The position numbers and the translations under genes were made by a program. Source: Phycisphaerales bacterium (lineage in GTDB: Bacteria > Planctomycetota > Phycisphaerae > UBA1845 > UTPLA1). Taken from it: a stretch of DNA of 64,000 bases. This document shows positions 44,126 to 53,664 of the stretch, in pieces; position 1 is the first letter of the stretch; every line of letters starts with the position of its first letter. The DNA lies in contig JACKHI010000001.1 of NCBI GenBank assembly GCA_020639075.1, positions 1 to 64,000 of the forward strand, given 5' to 3'. Under the pieces are notes generated by a model that saw nothing but the letters and a program-made list of their open reading frames with translations, was not told the origin of the DNA and made no database searches.

Positions 44126-46248
44126 CGTCGCGAAGCGCCTCCGATGACGGGAATGTCACGCCGGACCTTGAACCACACGGCGACTGTATCATCGCTGGAA
44201 GAGGGCAGATCCAGCGCGTCGTATTCGAGGTCTACGATCAGCGAGAACAGCCCGACTTTGTACGTTACGCCGGCCGTCAGATCCACGCCATTCGTCGTTC
44301 CGAACAGCGTGTCGTCCTCATAGCGGTACAGCGCCTTTGCATTCGCCTCCAATTGACGCCCCAGGATGTAGCGGTAGTCGAGACCGAAGTCGAGGAGCAT
44401 CGTATCACGCCTTCCCAGCAGGCGTTCGCCGTCGAATCGGAAGAACGACGCCGTCGCCTGGCCGTTAAGCAAGTGCTTCGCTGATTGAACCAGAACGATG
44501 TCGCCGTTGGCGTGTACGGCGTTGTAGGGATCGATTGAATCGTCGTTGAATTCCAGTTCGACGCCCGCCGAACCACGCGGCTTACGATACTGCAATCCCA
44601 GCCGATGCCGTTGGATGTCGCGTTCGCGATACGTCAGGAATCGCTCGCGATCGAGATCCTCCATCTGGAGTGACATCGCGTAGTAGGCCTCCAGGTCGTT
44701 GTTGAACCGCTGACGGAGGCGGATGTCGGCGCGATTGCGTTGGACGTCGATTCCTTCCAGCGAGCGATAGGTGTACGAAACGACGACCGTCTGACGATCG
44801 GTGATCGCGCCCGTCGCATTGCGCCACAGGATTGTCTCGTCGCCGATCTGCTGCACGATGAAGTCCCGCAGCGGCAGGTAGATGCGGAGTCGCGTCGCGT
44901 CGGTTACAACGATCGTCGCCGCGTTAACGTTTCGCCTTGCGAGATACGCCGGCAGCGGATCGCGAAACGTGACGGACTCGCCGACGACCACGCCGTCGCG
45001 CCGACCGTCGCTGCTGGTGGACTCGGTGTGCTGGAGCGAGACATTGCCGGAGAACTGTCCCCATTTGTTAGGCTTCTGGAATGCGACGTCAATCAGTCCG
45101 CCCGCCTCCAGGAAGTCCGCATTGGCATTGGACTCCTGATTCATCGCGTAGACGTTCAGCGTCGTCGTCAGGAAGTCGCGATATTGATGCGTCAGGCCCC
45201 AGTCGCCGCGGACGATCTTCGACTCCAGTGCGAAGAAGTCCTCCTGCAACAGCTGCAGGCCGTAGGTCGTGAACAACTGGTCGTTGTGTTGCAGGCGAAG
45301 CCGCGAACTCAACTCAAACGCATCTCGCGCCAGATCGCCGGATTCGTCTTCGATTCGCAACAATGAATCGAGCCGGTGTTTTTTCTTCTCGCCGAATTGC
45401 AGCGCGTGATTCAGGGAAACGTAGTGTCGCGTCGTGTCGAACCGCGTCGGCGTGCCGGAATACTGTTCCTGTCGTCGCTCGTACTGGTATTCGAATCGCA
45501 GCGAGTTGTACTCCGTCTGCTGCCACGTGGCTTCGTAGCGGAGTCGATCCTCGCCTCGTTCCTCCTGATCGACGAGCGTACGTGAACCGCTCGTGACATC
45601 GTCGTAGAGGTGCTCAAACGTCAGCTCCATCGGCAGTTTCGGATCGTTATAGAGCAGGTTCGCGCCGTATCGTTCGCGCCGCCGGTCGAGACTTGGCAGA
45701 AAGGGCCTCTGGATGCGATCCTGAAGTTGAGACGCGTACGCCGTCAGCGATAGTTTTCCGGCCGGGAAGAGCTGGAATCGCATGTCATATTCGAGGATGG
45801 AACCGTTGGGGCTATCCTTCAAGTGGGAGAAGGGCCGCGATTCCTCGTATCGCTCTTGCGTGAGTCCGCCGCGCAAGGCGATATCGTAAGTAAGCACTCT
45901 GTCGCCGAATGCGCTGCCGCGCGCTTCGAGGCCGAGCGTCTCATAGAGTCGACGCGATTCGTTCCGTTGTGAAAACCCCGGCTGCCCGAGGCCGCGGTTC
46001 TCCGTCTTGACACGTCGACGTTCGAATTCGCCTTCGATCTGGAGGTTCAACGAGAGTTCATCGAGGCTCAGTGGACCGCCGCGGCGGGGTTCTTCGTCGC
46101 CGTATTGCGGAAATTGCGATGCCGTCGTGTCCAAATCGGCTGGTTGACTTGCCGGCGCAGCGTTATCATCGTCGCCGCGTGTCCGCGATATCGCGGTCGC
46201 GACGATCAGAACGGCGATCATGACTGTTGCGAGGGCTTGATTCACCAT
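44122..46248 (-). CDS. Outer-membrane beta-barrel (porin-cytochrome partner)
   Basis: A 708-residue exported protein starting at ATG 46248 with signal MVNQALATVMIAVLIVATAIS. The mature protein is an almost uninterrupted series of amphipathic beta-strands alternating with charged turns (LRFEYQYERRQEQYS, LGLQYRKPRGSAGVELEFN, LLDFGLDYRYILGRQLEAN) with a terminal strand AVWFKVRRD. There is no haem motif. Its size and linkage to multihaem cytochromes suit the barrel sheath of an outer-membrane electron conduit. It is divergent from the 4-haem lipoprotein gene. Confidence 0.8.
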   Translation of the reverse strand: MVNQALATVMIAVLIVATAISRTRGDDDNAAPASQPADLDTTASQFPQYGDEEPRRGGPLSLDELSLNLQIEGEFERRRVKTENRGLGQPGFSQRNESRRLYETLGLEARGSAFGDRVLTYDIALRGGLTQERYEESRPFSHLKDSPNGSILEYDMRFQLFPAGKLSLTAYASQLQDRIQRPFLPSLDRRRERYGANLLYNDPKLPMELTFEHLYDDVTSGSRTLVDQEERGEDRLRYEATWQQTEYNSLRFEYQYERRQEQYSGTPTRFDTTRHYVSLNHALQFGEKKKHRLDSLLRIEDESGDLARDAFELSSRLRLQHNDQLFTTYGLQLLQEDFFALESKIVRGDWGLTHQYRDFLTTTLNVYAMNQESNANADFLEAGGLIDVAFQKPNKWGQFSGNVSLQHTESTSSDGRRDGVVVGESVTFRDPLPAYLARRNVNAATIVVTDATRLRIYLPLRDFIVQQIGDETILWRNATGAITDRQTVVVSYTYRSLEGIDVQRNRADIRLRQRFNNDLEAYYAMSLQMEDLDRERFLTYRERDIQRHRLGLQYRKPRGSAGVELEFNDDSIDPYNAVHANGDIVLVQSAKHLLNGQATASFFRFDGERLLGRRDTMLLDFGLDYRYILGRQLEANAKALYRYEDDTLFGTTNGVDLTAGVTYKVGLFSLIVDLEYDALDLPSSSDDTVAVWFKVRRDIPVIGGASRR

Positions 46249-46396
46249 GCGTCTTGGCAAAGCGACGCTCCAATCACATGCGCCGTCCACGGCGAATCAG
46301 AGCTGTCGGCGGCATAATAACGCAAGCTCGCGGACTGTGGGCCCTCATGGAAGAGATTCCTATCGCAATAGTGACCAGCCGCCAAACTCGCACCTA

Positions 46397-47116
46397 TTGA
46401 GTACGATTCGCGATCTCGATAACGGATCCCGCGACCGCCCGAGCGTTTTCGGCGTCGCTGCCGCAGCCGTGGGTGTGCTCCTCATTGCATTGGTTCCGAT
46501 CGTCTCCTGCACCGGCGAGTCGTCGCTGGATGAGGGCGGTTCTCTGTCGAGCGCAGATCGTGCGCGTCGCCCCGTGGATGCCGAGATCGATCCGAACAGC
46601 GCGATGGCGTCAGGGCTCATCGGCAGTAAGCATGACTTTTCACAGTCGATCGATCACTCCCGAGATCTATGTACGCCATGTCACGTGCCGCATATCGCGC
46701 CGGCCCGTGCGCCGTTGCTCGACAAGCGACCCGAAGCGCGCGGCAGATATCGACCCTACGACGCCGCCGGGACCGAACTTGATGCGACGTCGATGCTCTG
46801 TATGAGTTGTCATGACGGCGTCATTGCACCGGATGTCTTCACGGCCGCGCATGGCACCCAATGGGCTCGACAGACGCTGCGCTCACCCTTCGGAAACGGC
46901 GGGGCGACGGGTCATCCGATCGGCATCCGGTATCCGACGAATTCTCCTACGTACCATTCCGAGGCGTCGGTTGTCGCCGACGGTGCGATCAAGCTGCCCG
47001 ATGGGCGAATTCAGTGCATTTCGTGCCACGATCCCCACAACACGGGGCGGCACGATGGCATGCTTGTAAAGTCGAACTCTGGCAGCCGCCTCTGTCTCTC
47101 CTGTCATAGGTTGTAG
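46397..47116 (+). CDS. Tetrahaem cytochrome c lipoprotein
   Basis: A lipoprotein of about 239 residues with four CXXCH sites (CTPCH, CMSCH, CISCH, CLSCH), two of the CxxCHxPH type. The hydrophobic leader VFGVAAAAVGVLLIALVPIVSC ends in a lipobox (IVSC). The start is uncertain: the frame is open from 46247, but TTG 46397 gives a normal-length leader, whereas the longer form would place 88 residues before the lipid Cys. It is divergent from the barrel gene and just before the NHL/octahaem gene. Confidence 0.8.
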   Translation: MSTIRDLDNGSRDRPSVFGVAAAAVGVLLIALVPIVSCTGESSLDEGGSLSSADRARRPVDAEIDPNSAMASGLIGSKHDFSQSIDHSRDLCTPCHVPHIAPARAPLLDKRPEARGRYRPYDAAGTELDATSMLCMSCHDGVIAPDVFTAAHGTQWARQTLRSPFGNGGATGHPIGIRYPTNSPTYHSEASVVADGAIKLPDGRIQCISCHDPHNTGRHDGMLVKSNSGSRLCLSCHRL

Positions 47117-47122
47117 ATTCGA

Positions 47123-49096
47123 GTGTCGAATACCCAATCGCGAAACATGAGAACTGGACGATCGATTCGGCGTGCCGCGATCATGATCGCGGTGTGCTTG
47201 TGTGCGGCTTTCAGTTCATGGGTGAATTGTGCTCGCAGCGGTAGCGCGGGGCCGGGTTGGCAGCGCGGGCAGTCGAGTTACCCGCAAGGCGGCACGCCAA
47301 TTGTCGTCGCATTGGGGAACTTTCGCGGCAATCCGCTGCCGACGAAAACGGAAACCGAGCTTGCGGTGTTCCTGTTCGGCGTGGAGCCCGAAGATCCCTT
47401 GGGACTTTCCAAGCCACGTTCGCTGGCGATGAATCAGGGCCATCTGCTGATATGCGACAGCGGCGTCGGCGCCGTGTTCGATGCGGATCCGACCTCATCG
47501 TCACTCAGGGAGCTGCGCCTCGGCGATCAACCGATGCATCCCGTTGCGGTTGACGTCGCGGCCAACGGCGATCGACTCGTCGTGGATCTGGCCACGAGAT
47601 CCGTCCGCCGATTCGACGCGACGGGCAGTCAACTGGTGAAGTATTCGCGGAGCGATGGAGCGTTTCGTCCGGCGGATTGTCTATGCGTTGGCGCCGACGT
47701 ATGGGTGACGAACGTCGCGGCACATCAGATTGACGTGTTCGACGGTTCGAGCGGCACATTCAAGCGAACGATCGGCGCCCGCGGATCGGCGAACGGTCAA
47801 TTCGGCATGCCGCTCGGGATGGCGCTGACGCCCAAGGGCGATGTCTGCGTCGTCGATTCGCTGAACGGACGCGTCCAGGTTCTGAACGAGCGCGGCGAGT
47901 GGTTGAGGAACATCGGCAAGCCGGGCAATCGTGCCGGATGTTTCGGTCGGCCGAAAGACGTTGCGGTCGGCCCTGACGGCGTTATTTTCGTCGTTGATGC
48001 GGCGTCACAGCGAGTCCATGCATTCGATGAGACGGGTCAAATTCTCCTGGCGTTCGGCGAGCCTGGCAGCGGCGCCGGTGCGCTTGCGATGCCCAACGGT
48101 ATTGCCGTCTCCGATCGGCCGCAGGTCGCTGACGGTTCGATGCGTGGGAGTTTTGCGCCGGCCTATTCCGTTTATGTTGCGGAGCAGCTCGATCGACCGG
48201 GCATTCGCGTTTATGCATGGGGACAGGGCATCGAACGGGAGATCGCGGATGCGAGGCGGCCTGCATCGGCCGACCGGAATTCGTCGCAGCGTGTTGCGAA
48301 GGTAACGAGTCCGCATTGGGCGGCGAGCCGGTGCAACGCGTGCCATTCGCTTGATGCAACGCAGCGTCCGAAACCCATCCCGGCGGAATCGGTCAATGAC
48401 GTCTGCCTCAGCTGTCACGACGGCGAGAAAGCGCATGCGGAGCCGCATCCGATCGGGCGAATGGCCAAGACGGAACTCGTCGCGACGCCGGCCGATTGGC
48501 CGACGGTCGACAACCGCATCGCGTGCATCACCTGTCACGATATCCAGCGTCATTGCAGCGCGACGGCGCAGCGACCGTTGACGAACGGCGCCATGCTTCG
48601 TTTCTTCGACGAGGAAAAGCCGATCGCCCTCTGCATGCAATGCCATCAGGCGGACGACGGCTGGCGAATCAGTCCGCACAATCAGCTGGACACGTCGGGT
48701 CGGCTCAAGTCTGACAGTTGTCTATTTTGTCATACGTCGGCGCCGCTGGCTGCAGCGGGCGCCACGCCGAATCAAAAGCCCGCGCTGCGGACGGACCCCG
48801 AGCGTGTGTGCCTGTCATGCCACACGAAGCACTGGGATTATTTCCCCGGCGGGCACGTGGAGCGGCTGATGCCGCCCGAGATGCTTCAAGCGCTACAGAG
48901 CGACGGCGGCCGGAAGGCGAGGCAGTTGCCGCTCGATCAAGGTCGCGTCATGTGCTATACCTGCCACAATCCGCACGAGCCAGGCGTGTTTGCCGCCGGC
49001 AGTGCGGCCGCCGCGCGTGCAAGCGCCCAGGACGACGCAGGCGTCTTCCTGCGAATGAACCGCGCCGAGCTCTGCATCGCGTGCCATCCCAAGTAG
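47123..49096 (+). CDS. NHL propeller fused to an octahaem cytochrome c
   Basis: A 657-residue exported protein (GTG 47123, or ATG 47147). A signal-like helix (AAIMIAVCLCAAFSSW) precedes NHL blades (about residues 95-370: GMALTPKGDVCVVDSLNGRVQVL, VAVGPDGVIFVVDAASQRVHAF). The C-terminal half has eight CXXCH sites: CNACH, CLSCH, CITCH, CMQCH, CLFCH, CLSCH, CYTCH and CIACH. The domain order joins on one chain the two activities encoded separately in the opposite operon. The 3' end overlaps the convergent TauE-like frame by 204 nt. Confidence 0.9.
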   Translation: MSNTQSRNMRTGRSIRRAAIMIAVCLCAAFSSWVNCARSGSAGPGWQRGQSSYPQGGTPIVVALGNFRGNPLPTKTETELAVFLFGVEPEDPLGLSKPRSLAMNQGHLLICDSGVGAVFDADPTSSSLRELRLGDQPMHPVAVDVAANGDRLVVDLATRSVRRFDATGSQLVKYSRSDGAFRPADCLCVGADVWVTNVAAHQIDVFDGSSGTFKRTIGARGSANGQFGMPLGMALTPKGDVCVVDSLNGRVQVLNERGEWLRNIGKPGNRAGCFGRPKDVAVGPDGVIFVVDAASQRVHAFDETGQILLAFGEPGSGAGALAMPNGIAVSDRPQVADGSMRGSFAPAYSVYVAEQLDRPGIRVYAWGQGIEREIADARRPASADRNSSQRVAKVTSPHWAASRCNACHSLDATQRPKPIPAESVNDVCLSCHDGEKAHAEPHPIGRMAKTELVATPADWPTVDNRIACITCHDIQRHCSATAQRPLTNGAMLRFFDEEKPIALCMQCHQADDGWRISPHNQLDTSGRLKSDSCLFCHTSAPLAAAGATPNQKPALRTDPERVCLSCHTKHWDYFPGGHVERLMPPEMLQALQSDGGRKARQLPLDQGRVMCYTCHNPHEPGVFAAGSAAAARASAQDDAGVFLRMNRAELCIACHPK

Positions 49097-49945
49097 CGCT
49101 GCTTGTTCGCCGGATTGCAGTTGTTGCCAACCGATCGTGTAAAGCCGATAAATGCTGAATGCCAGAAGCAGCGCGAATGCGATGCGGACGGTCTTGACGG
49201 GCCACACGTGCGACTTGGCAGCGCCGATCCAGGCGCCGATCATCGCCGTCGGTGCGAGCATTGCGGCCATCAGCAGCGCATCAGACCAGCTCGTCCCATG
49301 CTGCGACAAACCCTGCGCCTTGTAAAAGGCGCCGACGACGCTGGAGAACAGGATGGTCGTTGCCGAGTTCGCAATCGACATCTTCAGCGGCAGTTTGAGG
49401 AATGACTGTTGCGCCGGCACCATGAACAGGCCGCCGCCAATGCCCAGCAGACCGCTGAGGATGCCTGCGGGCGTCCCGACGACGAGAGCGCCGGAGAGTC
49501 CGCGTCTTGCGTCGTCACCCATATTCGGATGGCGCTCCGGCTTGCCGCGAATCAGCCACGTCAGGTTCTGGAAGAAGATATAGACGAGAAACGTGGCGAA
49601 AATGATCTGAAGCCGGCCCTGTCCGGGGCCTCGAAAAATGCTGAACTCGCTGAGCCATACACCGATGATGATGCCGACGACAGCGCTGGGAATCATGCCC
49701 CTCAGCATGGATTTGTCGTAGGCCTTTGCGGCGATGTGCCGGACGACCGCAGGTGCGACGACGAAAAAGTTCACCATCATTGCGGTCGCCTGAAAAAGGT
49801 GCTGACCGTCGCCGCCGAACCAGAGGATGAGCGCCGGAATGATGACGATGGATCCGCCAATGCCCAGCAACCCTCCGCAAAAGCCCGCCGTGAGGCCGAC
49901 GCCGATGAGGAAACTGAAGATGGGGAGCGAGAATACCACTTCCAT
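48893..49945 (-). CDS. TauE/SafE family membrane permease
   Basis: A 350-residue permease with the family motifs FCGGLLGIGGSIVIIPAL and PAGILSGLLGIGGGLFMVPA in two inverted halves and about eight helices. The family exports sulfite, sulfonates or related anions. AGGAGA lies 9 nt before the ATG at 49945. The last 70 or so residues are polar, fit no helix and lie antisense to the cytochrome 3' end, so the true end may be earlier or the tail an accident of open frame. Confidence 0.8.
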   Translation of the reverse strand: MEVVFSLPIFSFLIGVGLTAGFCGGLLGIGGSIVIIPALILWFGGDGQHLFQATAMMVNFFVVAPAVVRHIAAKAYDKSMLRGMIPSAVVGIIIGVWLSEFSIFRGPGQGRLQIIFATFLVYIFFQNLTWLIRGKPERHPNMGDDARRGLSGALVVGTPAGILSGLLGIGGGLFMVPAQQSFLKLPLKMSIANSATTILFSSVVGAFYKAQGLSQHGTSWSDALLMAAMLAPTAMIGAWIGAAKSHVWPVKTVRIAFALLLAFSIYRLYTIGWQQLQSGEQAALLGMARDAELGAVHSQEDACVVLGACTRGGRTAGGKHAWLVRIVAGIAHDATLIERQLPRLPAAVAL

Positions 49946-50049
49946 GGGGGCGAGATCTCCTGTCGCGGGCCGATCCCGCCAACCCGGCGCATCGACTTTG
50001 TGACGAGGAGTTTATACCATCGCCGCCTCACGAAGGCGAAATACCTCTA

Positions 50050-51399
50050 ATGCTCGACGTACTGATTCAGAATATTCCGAGGCTCATTGTAATCGCGGCC
50101 CTTACGGCCCTCAGCGGCGTGATCTCCGCGTGCGAGACTGCGTTATTCAGCCTGTCGCGGCAACAACTCAATCGTCTTCGCCACGCCAAGACGCGCAGTG
50201 CTGCGATTGTCATATCCCTTCGGGAGAATCCGACAGAGCTGTTGTCCACGGTTCTGCTGTGCAATATCGCCGTCAACATCCTGCTCTATTCGGTGCTCGG
50301 CATCATGGTGGGGCGGTTTTCCGACGTGTCGGCCGCCGGAGCGACGGCCGTCGGCGTCCTCGGGTTCTTCGGCGTTCTGTTCGGCGCGGAGATTGTCCCG
50401 AAGCTGGTCGCATTTTCCTTCTGTGAATGGCTTGCACTTCTATTGGCGGGGCCGTTGCGCGTCATGGAGATTGTGACGTCGCCGGTGCGCTGGGCGCTTT
50501 CTCGGGCATTTGTGGAGCCGCTGACAAAGATCCTCAGTCCGACTCGCACCAAGACAGTGCAGACGGACGACCTTCAGAAGCTATTGGACATCAGCCAGCG
50601 ACAGGGGCTCATTGACGATCGTGAAAGCCACATCCTCCATCAGTTGATGGATCTCTCGTCCCTTCGCGTGAGTTCCGTAATGACGCCGCGCGTCGACGTC
50701 GTGGCGTTCGACCTCAATCAGCCCGTGGACGTGCTGAAGAAACTGATTCGAAAGCACCGCCTGCTTCGAATCCCGGTATTTCGCGAGGATGTGGACAACA
50801 TCATCGGAATCGTCTCGGCCAAGCAGCTCTTCCTTCAATCGGATCGGCCGATCGAATCGATGGTCCGTCCGGTTCGGTACATTCCGGAGCAGGCGACATG
50901 CGAGGCCGTGTTGCGGCATTTTCGGCAGACGAATACGCAGGTCGCGCTCGTCGTCGATGAATACGGCGGCCTGGCCGGTCTCGTCGCGATGGAGGATCTT
51001 GTCGAGGCGATTGTCGGTGATCTGCGTTCGCCGGACGAGCGATCCGACTTGCCGACGCTGCGGCGCATCGATGAGACGACGTATATCGCCGACGCGACGC
51101 TGGACGTTCACGACTTCTGCCGGGCCTTCGAACTTCCCGAAGTCGAAACGCGCATCCATACGCTCGGCGGCCTCATCGCGCAGGAGCTCGACCGGCTTCC
51201 GATGACCGGCGACGTCGTGCGAATCGTCCACGCCCGATTGACCGTCGTCCACATGCGAAACCGTCGCATCATGCGAGTCCGCATCTCCCTCGACGAGCCG
51301 ATCATGGAGACGCCGGATCTCAACGTGCTGCTTGCCCAATCCGACCAGACGCCGCCGGGCGGCGAACCGGATCCATCGACGGGGGGGGCGGCATCATGA
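50050..51399 (+). CDS. CNNM/CorC-type transporter (DUF21-CBS-CorC_HlyC)
   Basis: A 449-residue membrane protein. DUF21/CNNM helices occupy about residues 8-145 (SGVISACETALFSLSR, GVLFGAEIVPKLVAF). Two CBS domains follow (VSSVMTPRVDVVAFDLN, LVVDEYGGLAGLVAMEDLVEAIVGDL). A CorC_HlyC domain ends the protein (about 345-425). This is the haemolysin-family layout, implicated in Mg2+ or Co2+ export. It overlaps the next paralogue by 4 nt (ATGA). Confidence 0.9.
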   Translation: MLDVLIQNIPRLIVIAALTALSGVISACETALFSLSRQQLNRLRHAKTRSAAIVISLRENPTELLSTVLLCNIAVNILLYSVLGIMVGRFSDVSAAGATAVGVLGFFGVLFGAEIVPKLVAFSFCEWLALLLAGPLRVMEIVTSPVRWALSRAFVEPLTKILSPTRTKTVQTDDLQKLLDISQRQGLIDDRESHILHQLMDLSSLRVSSVMTPRVDVVAFDLNQPVDVLKKLIRKHRLLRIPVFREDVDNIIGIVSAKQLFLQSDRPIESMVRPVRYIPEQATCEAVLRHFRQTNTQVALVVDEYGGLAGLVAMEDLVEAIVGDLRSPDERSDLPTLRRIDETTYIADATLDVHDFCRAFELPEVETRIHTLGGLIAQELDRLPMTGDVVRIVHARLTVVHMRNRRIMRVRISLDEPIMETPDLNVLLAQSDQTPPGGEPDPSTGGAAS

Positions 51400-52424
51400 T
51401 GCTGGCGACGATGACCGTCTTCGAACTGTCGCTCTGGCTCGTCGGTTGCCTCGCCGCCATCGTGCTGTCCGGCATCTACAGCGGCGCCGAGACGGGCGTG
51501 TACTCGCTGAATACGACGCGCCTTCGTATCAACGCGCATGAGGGACATCGCGCCGCGATTCGCCTTCAAAGATTGATGGCCGATCGAACCGGTCTTCTGT
51601 TCACGTCGCTTGTCGGAACGAATGTCGCAAACTATCTGGCGCCGTTCTGCATGACGATGGTGTTCGCCCACACGCTCAGTATCGCCGGTCAGGTGGATCG
51701 CGAACGCATGGCCGAGTTGTACACGACGCTGATCCTGACGCCGACAGTATTTATTTTCGGTGAGATCGTTCCGAAGAACATCTTCCATCTGAACGCCGAC
51801 GCGCTGATGCGGCGGATTTCTCGTTTCGTGCAGGTCACTCACACGCTTTGTCGCCTGACGGGTCTCCTGCTGATTCAGCGGACGATCATCCGTGCCGTCA
51901 TGGGAGTGCTGCGAAAGGGAGAGGGCTCCGTCGTGGCAATGCCGGCGCGGGCCGAAGTCTATCACATGATCCGGGAGAGCGCCGCGGAAGGGACGCTGAG
52001 TCTCGCGCAGAGCTCCATGGTCGAGCGCATTCACAGGCTCAATACGATTCGATTGCGCGAAGTCATGGTTCCGCTGAAGGCGGTTGTCATGGCCGAACAC
52101 GATCAGACGCGATCTGATCTCGAATCGCGTCTGGCGAAGACGCGCTTCTCGAGAATGCCGGTCTACGAATCCAGTCGGAAAAACGTCGTGGGTATCGTGC
52201 ACATCATCGACATTCTGAGTGCGAAGCCTGATGTCGAAATGGGGACGCTTGCGCGCGAGACGAGCCGCATCAACGGCGATTCGAGCGTGTTTGAAGCCCT
52301 CGGGACGCTTCAGCGCGAGTACGGCCGCATGGCAATTGTCGTGAACAACGCGGGGGATTGCATCGGGATCGCGACGATCAAGGACCTTGTCGAGGAGATC
52401 GTGGGAGAACTGGCGGCATTTTGA
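51396..52424 (+). CDS. Second CNNM-domain transporter with CBS pair
   Basis: A 342-residue paralogue lacking the CorC_HlyC domain. DUF21 (SGIYSGAETGVYSLN, FIFGEIVPKNIFHLN) is followed by a CBS pair (LREVMVPLKAVVM, AIVVNNAGDCIGIATIKDLVEEIVGEL). It is translationally coupled to the first gene and may form a heterodimer with it. Convergent with the signalling operon, 82 bp away. Confidence 0.88.
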   Translation: MMLATMTVFELSLWLVGCLAAIVLSGIYSGAETGVYSLNTTRLRINAHEGHRAAIRLQRLMADRTGLLFTSLVGTNVANYLAPFCMTMVFAHTLSIAGQVDRERMAELYTTLILTPTVFIFGEIVPKNIFHLNADALMRRISRFVQVTHTLCRLTGLLLIQRTIIRAVMGVLRKGEGSVVAMPARAEVYHMIRESAAEGTLSLAQSSMVERIHRLNTIRLREVMVPLKAVVMAEHDQTRSDLESRLAKTRFSRMPVYESSRKNVVGIVHIIDILSAKPDVEMGTLARETSRINGDSSVFEALGTLQREYGRMAIVVNNAGDCIGIATIKDLVEEIVGELAAF

Positions 52425-52506
52425 GCATTTCGGAGAGTGTCGTCCTGATCCCATTGCGTCGGCAAGCGTTCGCTCGGCCGTTTCCGTCGAACACCGCATT
52501 CCGTTG

Positions 52507-53664
52507 TCACGCCGGCGTCGAGATGGCGACTTCCGCCGTGCGGCGACAGACGTCGATCGCTTCGGCGGTGGAGCAGACGCGCTCCGATGCATCCGCCAGG
52601 GAGTCCCAGGTCGACGCAGCTTCCTGCATAAACAGCTCAACCAACGACGCATCGAATCGCGTACCGGCGTCGGACGCGATGATTCCGCAAGCGGCTGCGT
52701 GACTCATCGGCGGTTTATACGGCCGCGCGGATCGGAGCGCGTCGTAGCAGTCGATGATCGCGAAAGCGCGGGCCTCGATCGGAATCTCGTTCCCCTTGAG
52801 CCCGCGTGCGTAGCCGCGACCGTCGACGCGTTCGTGATGGAACAGGGGAATACACATCGAATTTCTCAGGCAGTCGACTCGGCTCAGAACGCGGTAACCG
52901 AACTCGACATGTTTCTCCACCTGTTTTCTTTCTGCAGGACTCAACGGCCCCGGTTTCAAAAGCACGGCGTCCGGAACACCGATCTTGCCGATATCGTGCA
53001 GAAGAGCGCCTCGGTAGATGTTCTCCAGGAATCCCTGGTCGATTCCGATCCTGTTTGCAAGATACAGGCAGTACAGGGCGACGCGTTGGGAGTGGCCCGC
53101 CGATTGCCTCTCCCGGCTGTCCAGCGCCATCACGAGCGCAGTCAACATGTCATCATGCGCCGTCGTCAATTCCGCAGCCGTTAATTCGATGCGCCGGCTC
53201 AAGTCTGCATTGACTTGTCGCAACCTCTCGCGATGCGAAAGGGCTGCGGCTTCGCTGCGTCGTTTGGCCGCCTTTCGGCTGAATTCGTCAACAGACTCCA
53301 GGACGACGGACCGAACGGCGTTGTCGCTCCATGGCTTCAGGAGAATGTGGTTTGCTCCGCCCTCATTCACGGCAGCGAGAGCGACGTTCAGATCGGCGCT
53401 GCCGGTCAGCATGATTCGTATCGCCTCGGGTTGAATCCTCCGGACGTTTGACAGCAGCGTCGTCCCGTTGATTCCCGGCATGCACTGATCGCTCAGAACC
53501 GCGGCGAGCGTCGTCGATTCAATGATCCGCATCGCCTTGTCCCCGCTGGGCGCCGTCAGGACCTCGACGTCCGAGCTTCGGAGCGTTCGACACAGCGTGG
53601 ACAGTACGCGCGGCTCGTCGTCGATGAGCAGTACGCGATTGTCATTGTCCGGTCGTTGGTTCAT
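52507..53664 (-). CDS. Response regulator with active-looking HD-GYP domain
   Basis: A 385-residue protein. The REC domain has D59 (LSDQCMPGING) and Lys110. A coiled linker (130-170) leads to an HD-GYP domain with HDIGKIG (HD at 223-224), HHERVDGRGY (276-285) and downstream RAFAIIDCYDAL. All signature residues for c-di-GMP phosphodiesterases are present. AAGGAGGT lies upstream of the ATG. It is the last gene of the operon and abuts the preceding stop. Confidence 0.9.
   Translation of the reverse strand: MNQRPDNDNRVLLIDDEPRVLSTLCRTLRSSDVEVLTAPSGDKAMRIIESTTLAAVLSDQCMPGINGTTLLSNVRRIQPEAIRIMLTGSADLNVALAAVNEGGANHILLKPWSDNAVRSVVLESVDEFSRKAAKRRSEAAALSHRERLRQVNADLSRRIELTAAELTTAHDDMLTALVMALDSRERQSAGHSQRVALYCLYLANRIGIDQGFLENIYRGALLHDIGKIGVPDAVLLKPGPLSPAERKQVEKHVEFGYRVLSRVDCLRNSMCIPLFHHERVDGRGYARGLKGNEIPIEARAFAIIDCYDALRSARPYKPPMSHAAACGIIASDAGTRFDASLVELFMQEAASTWDSLADASERVCSTAEAIDVCRRTAEVAISTPA

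Noticed and set aside
51108..52652. 514-codon minus-strand open frame
   Set aside because: It is antisense to the CNNM genes, of low complexity and without domains.
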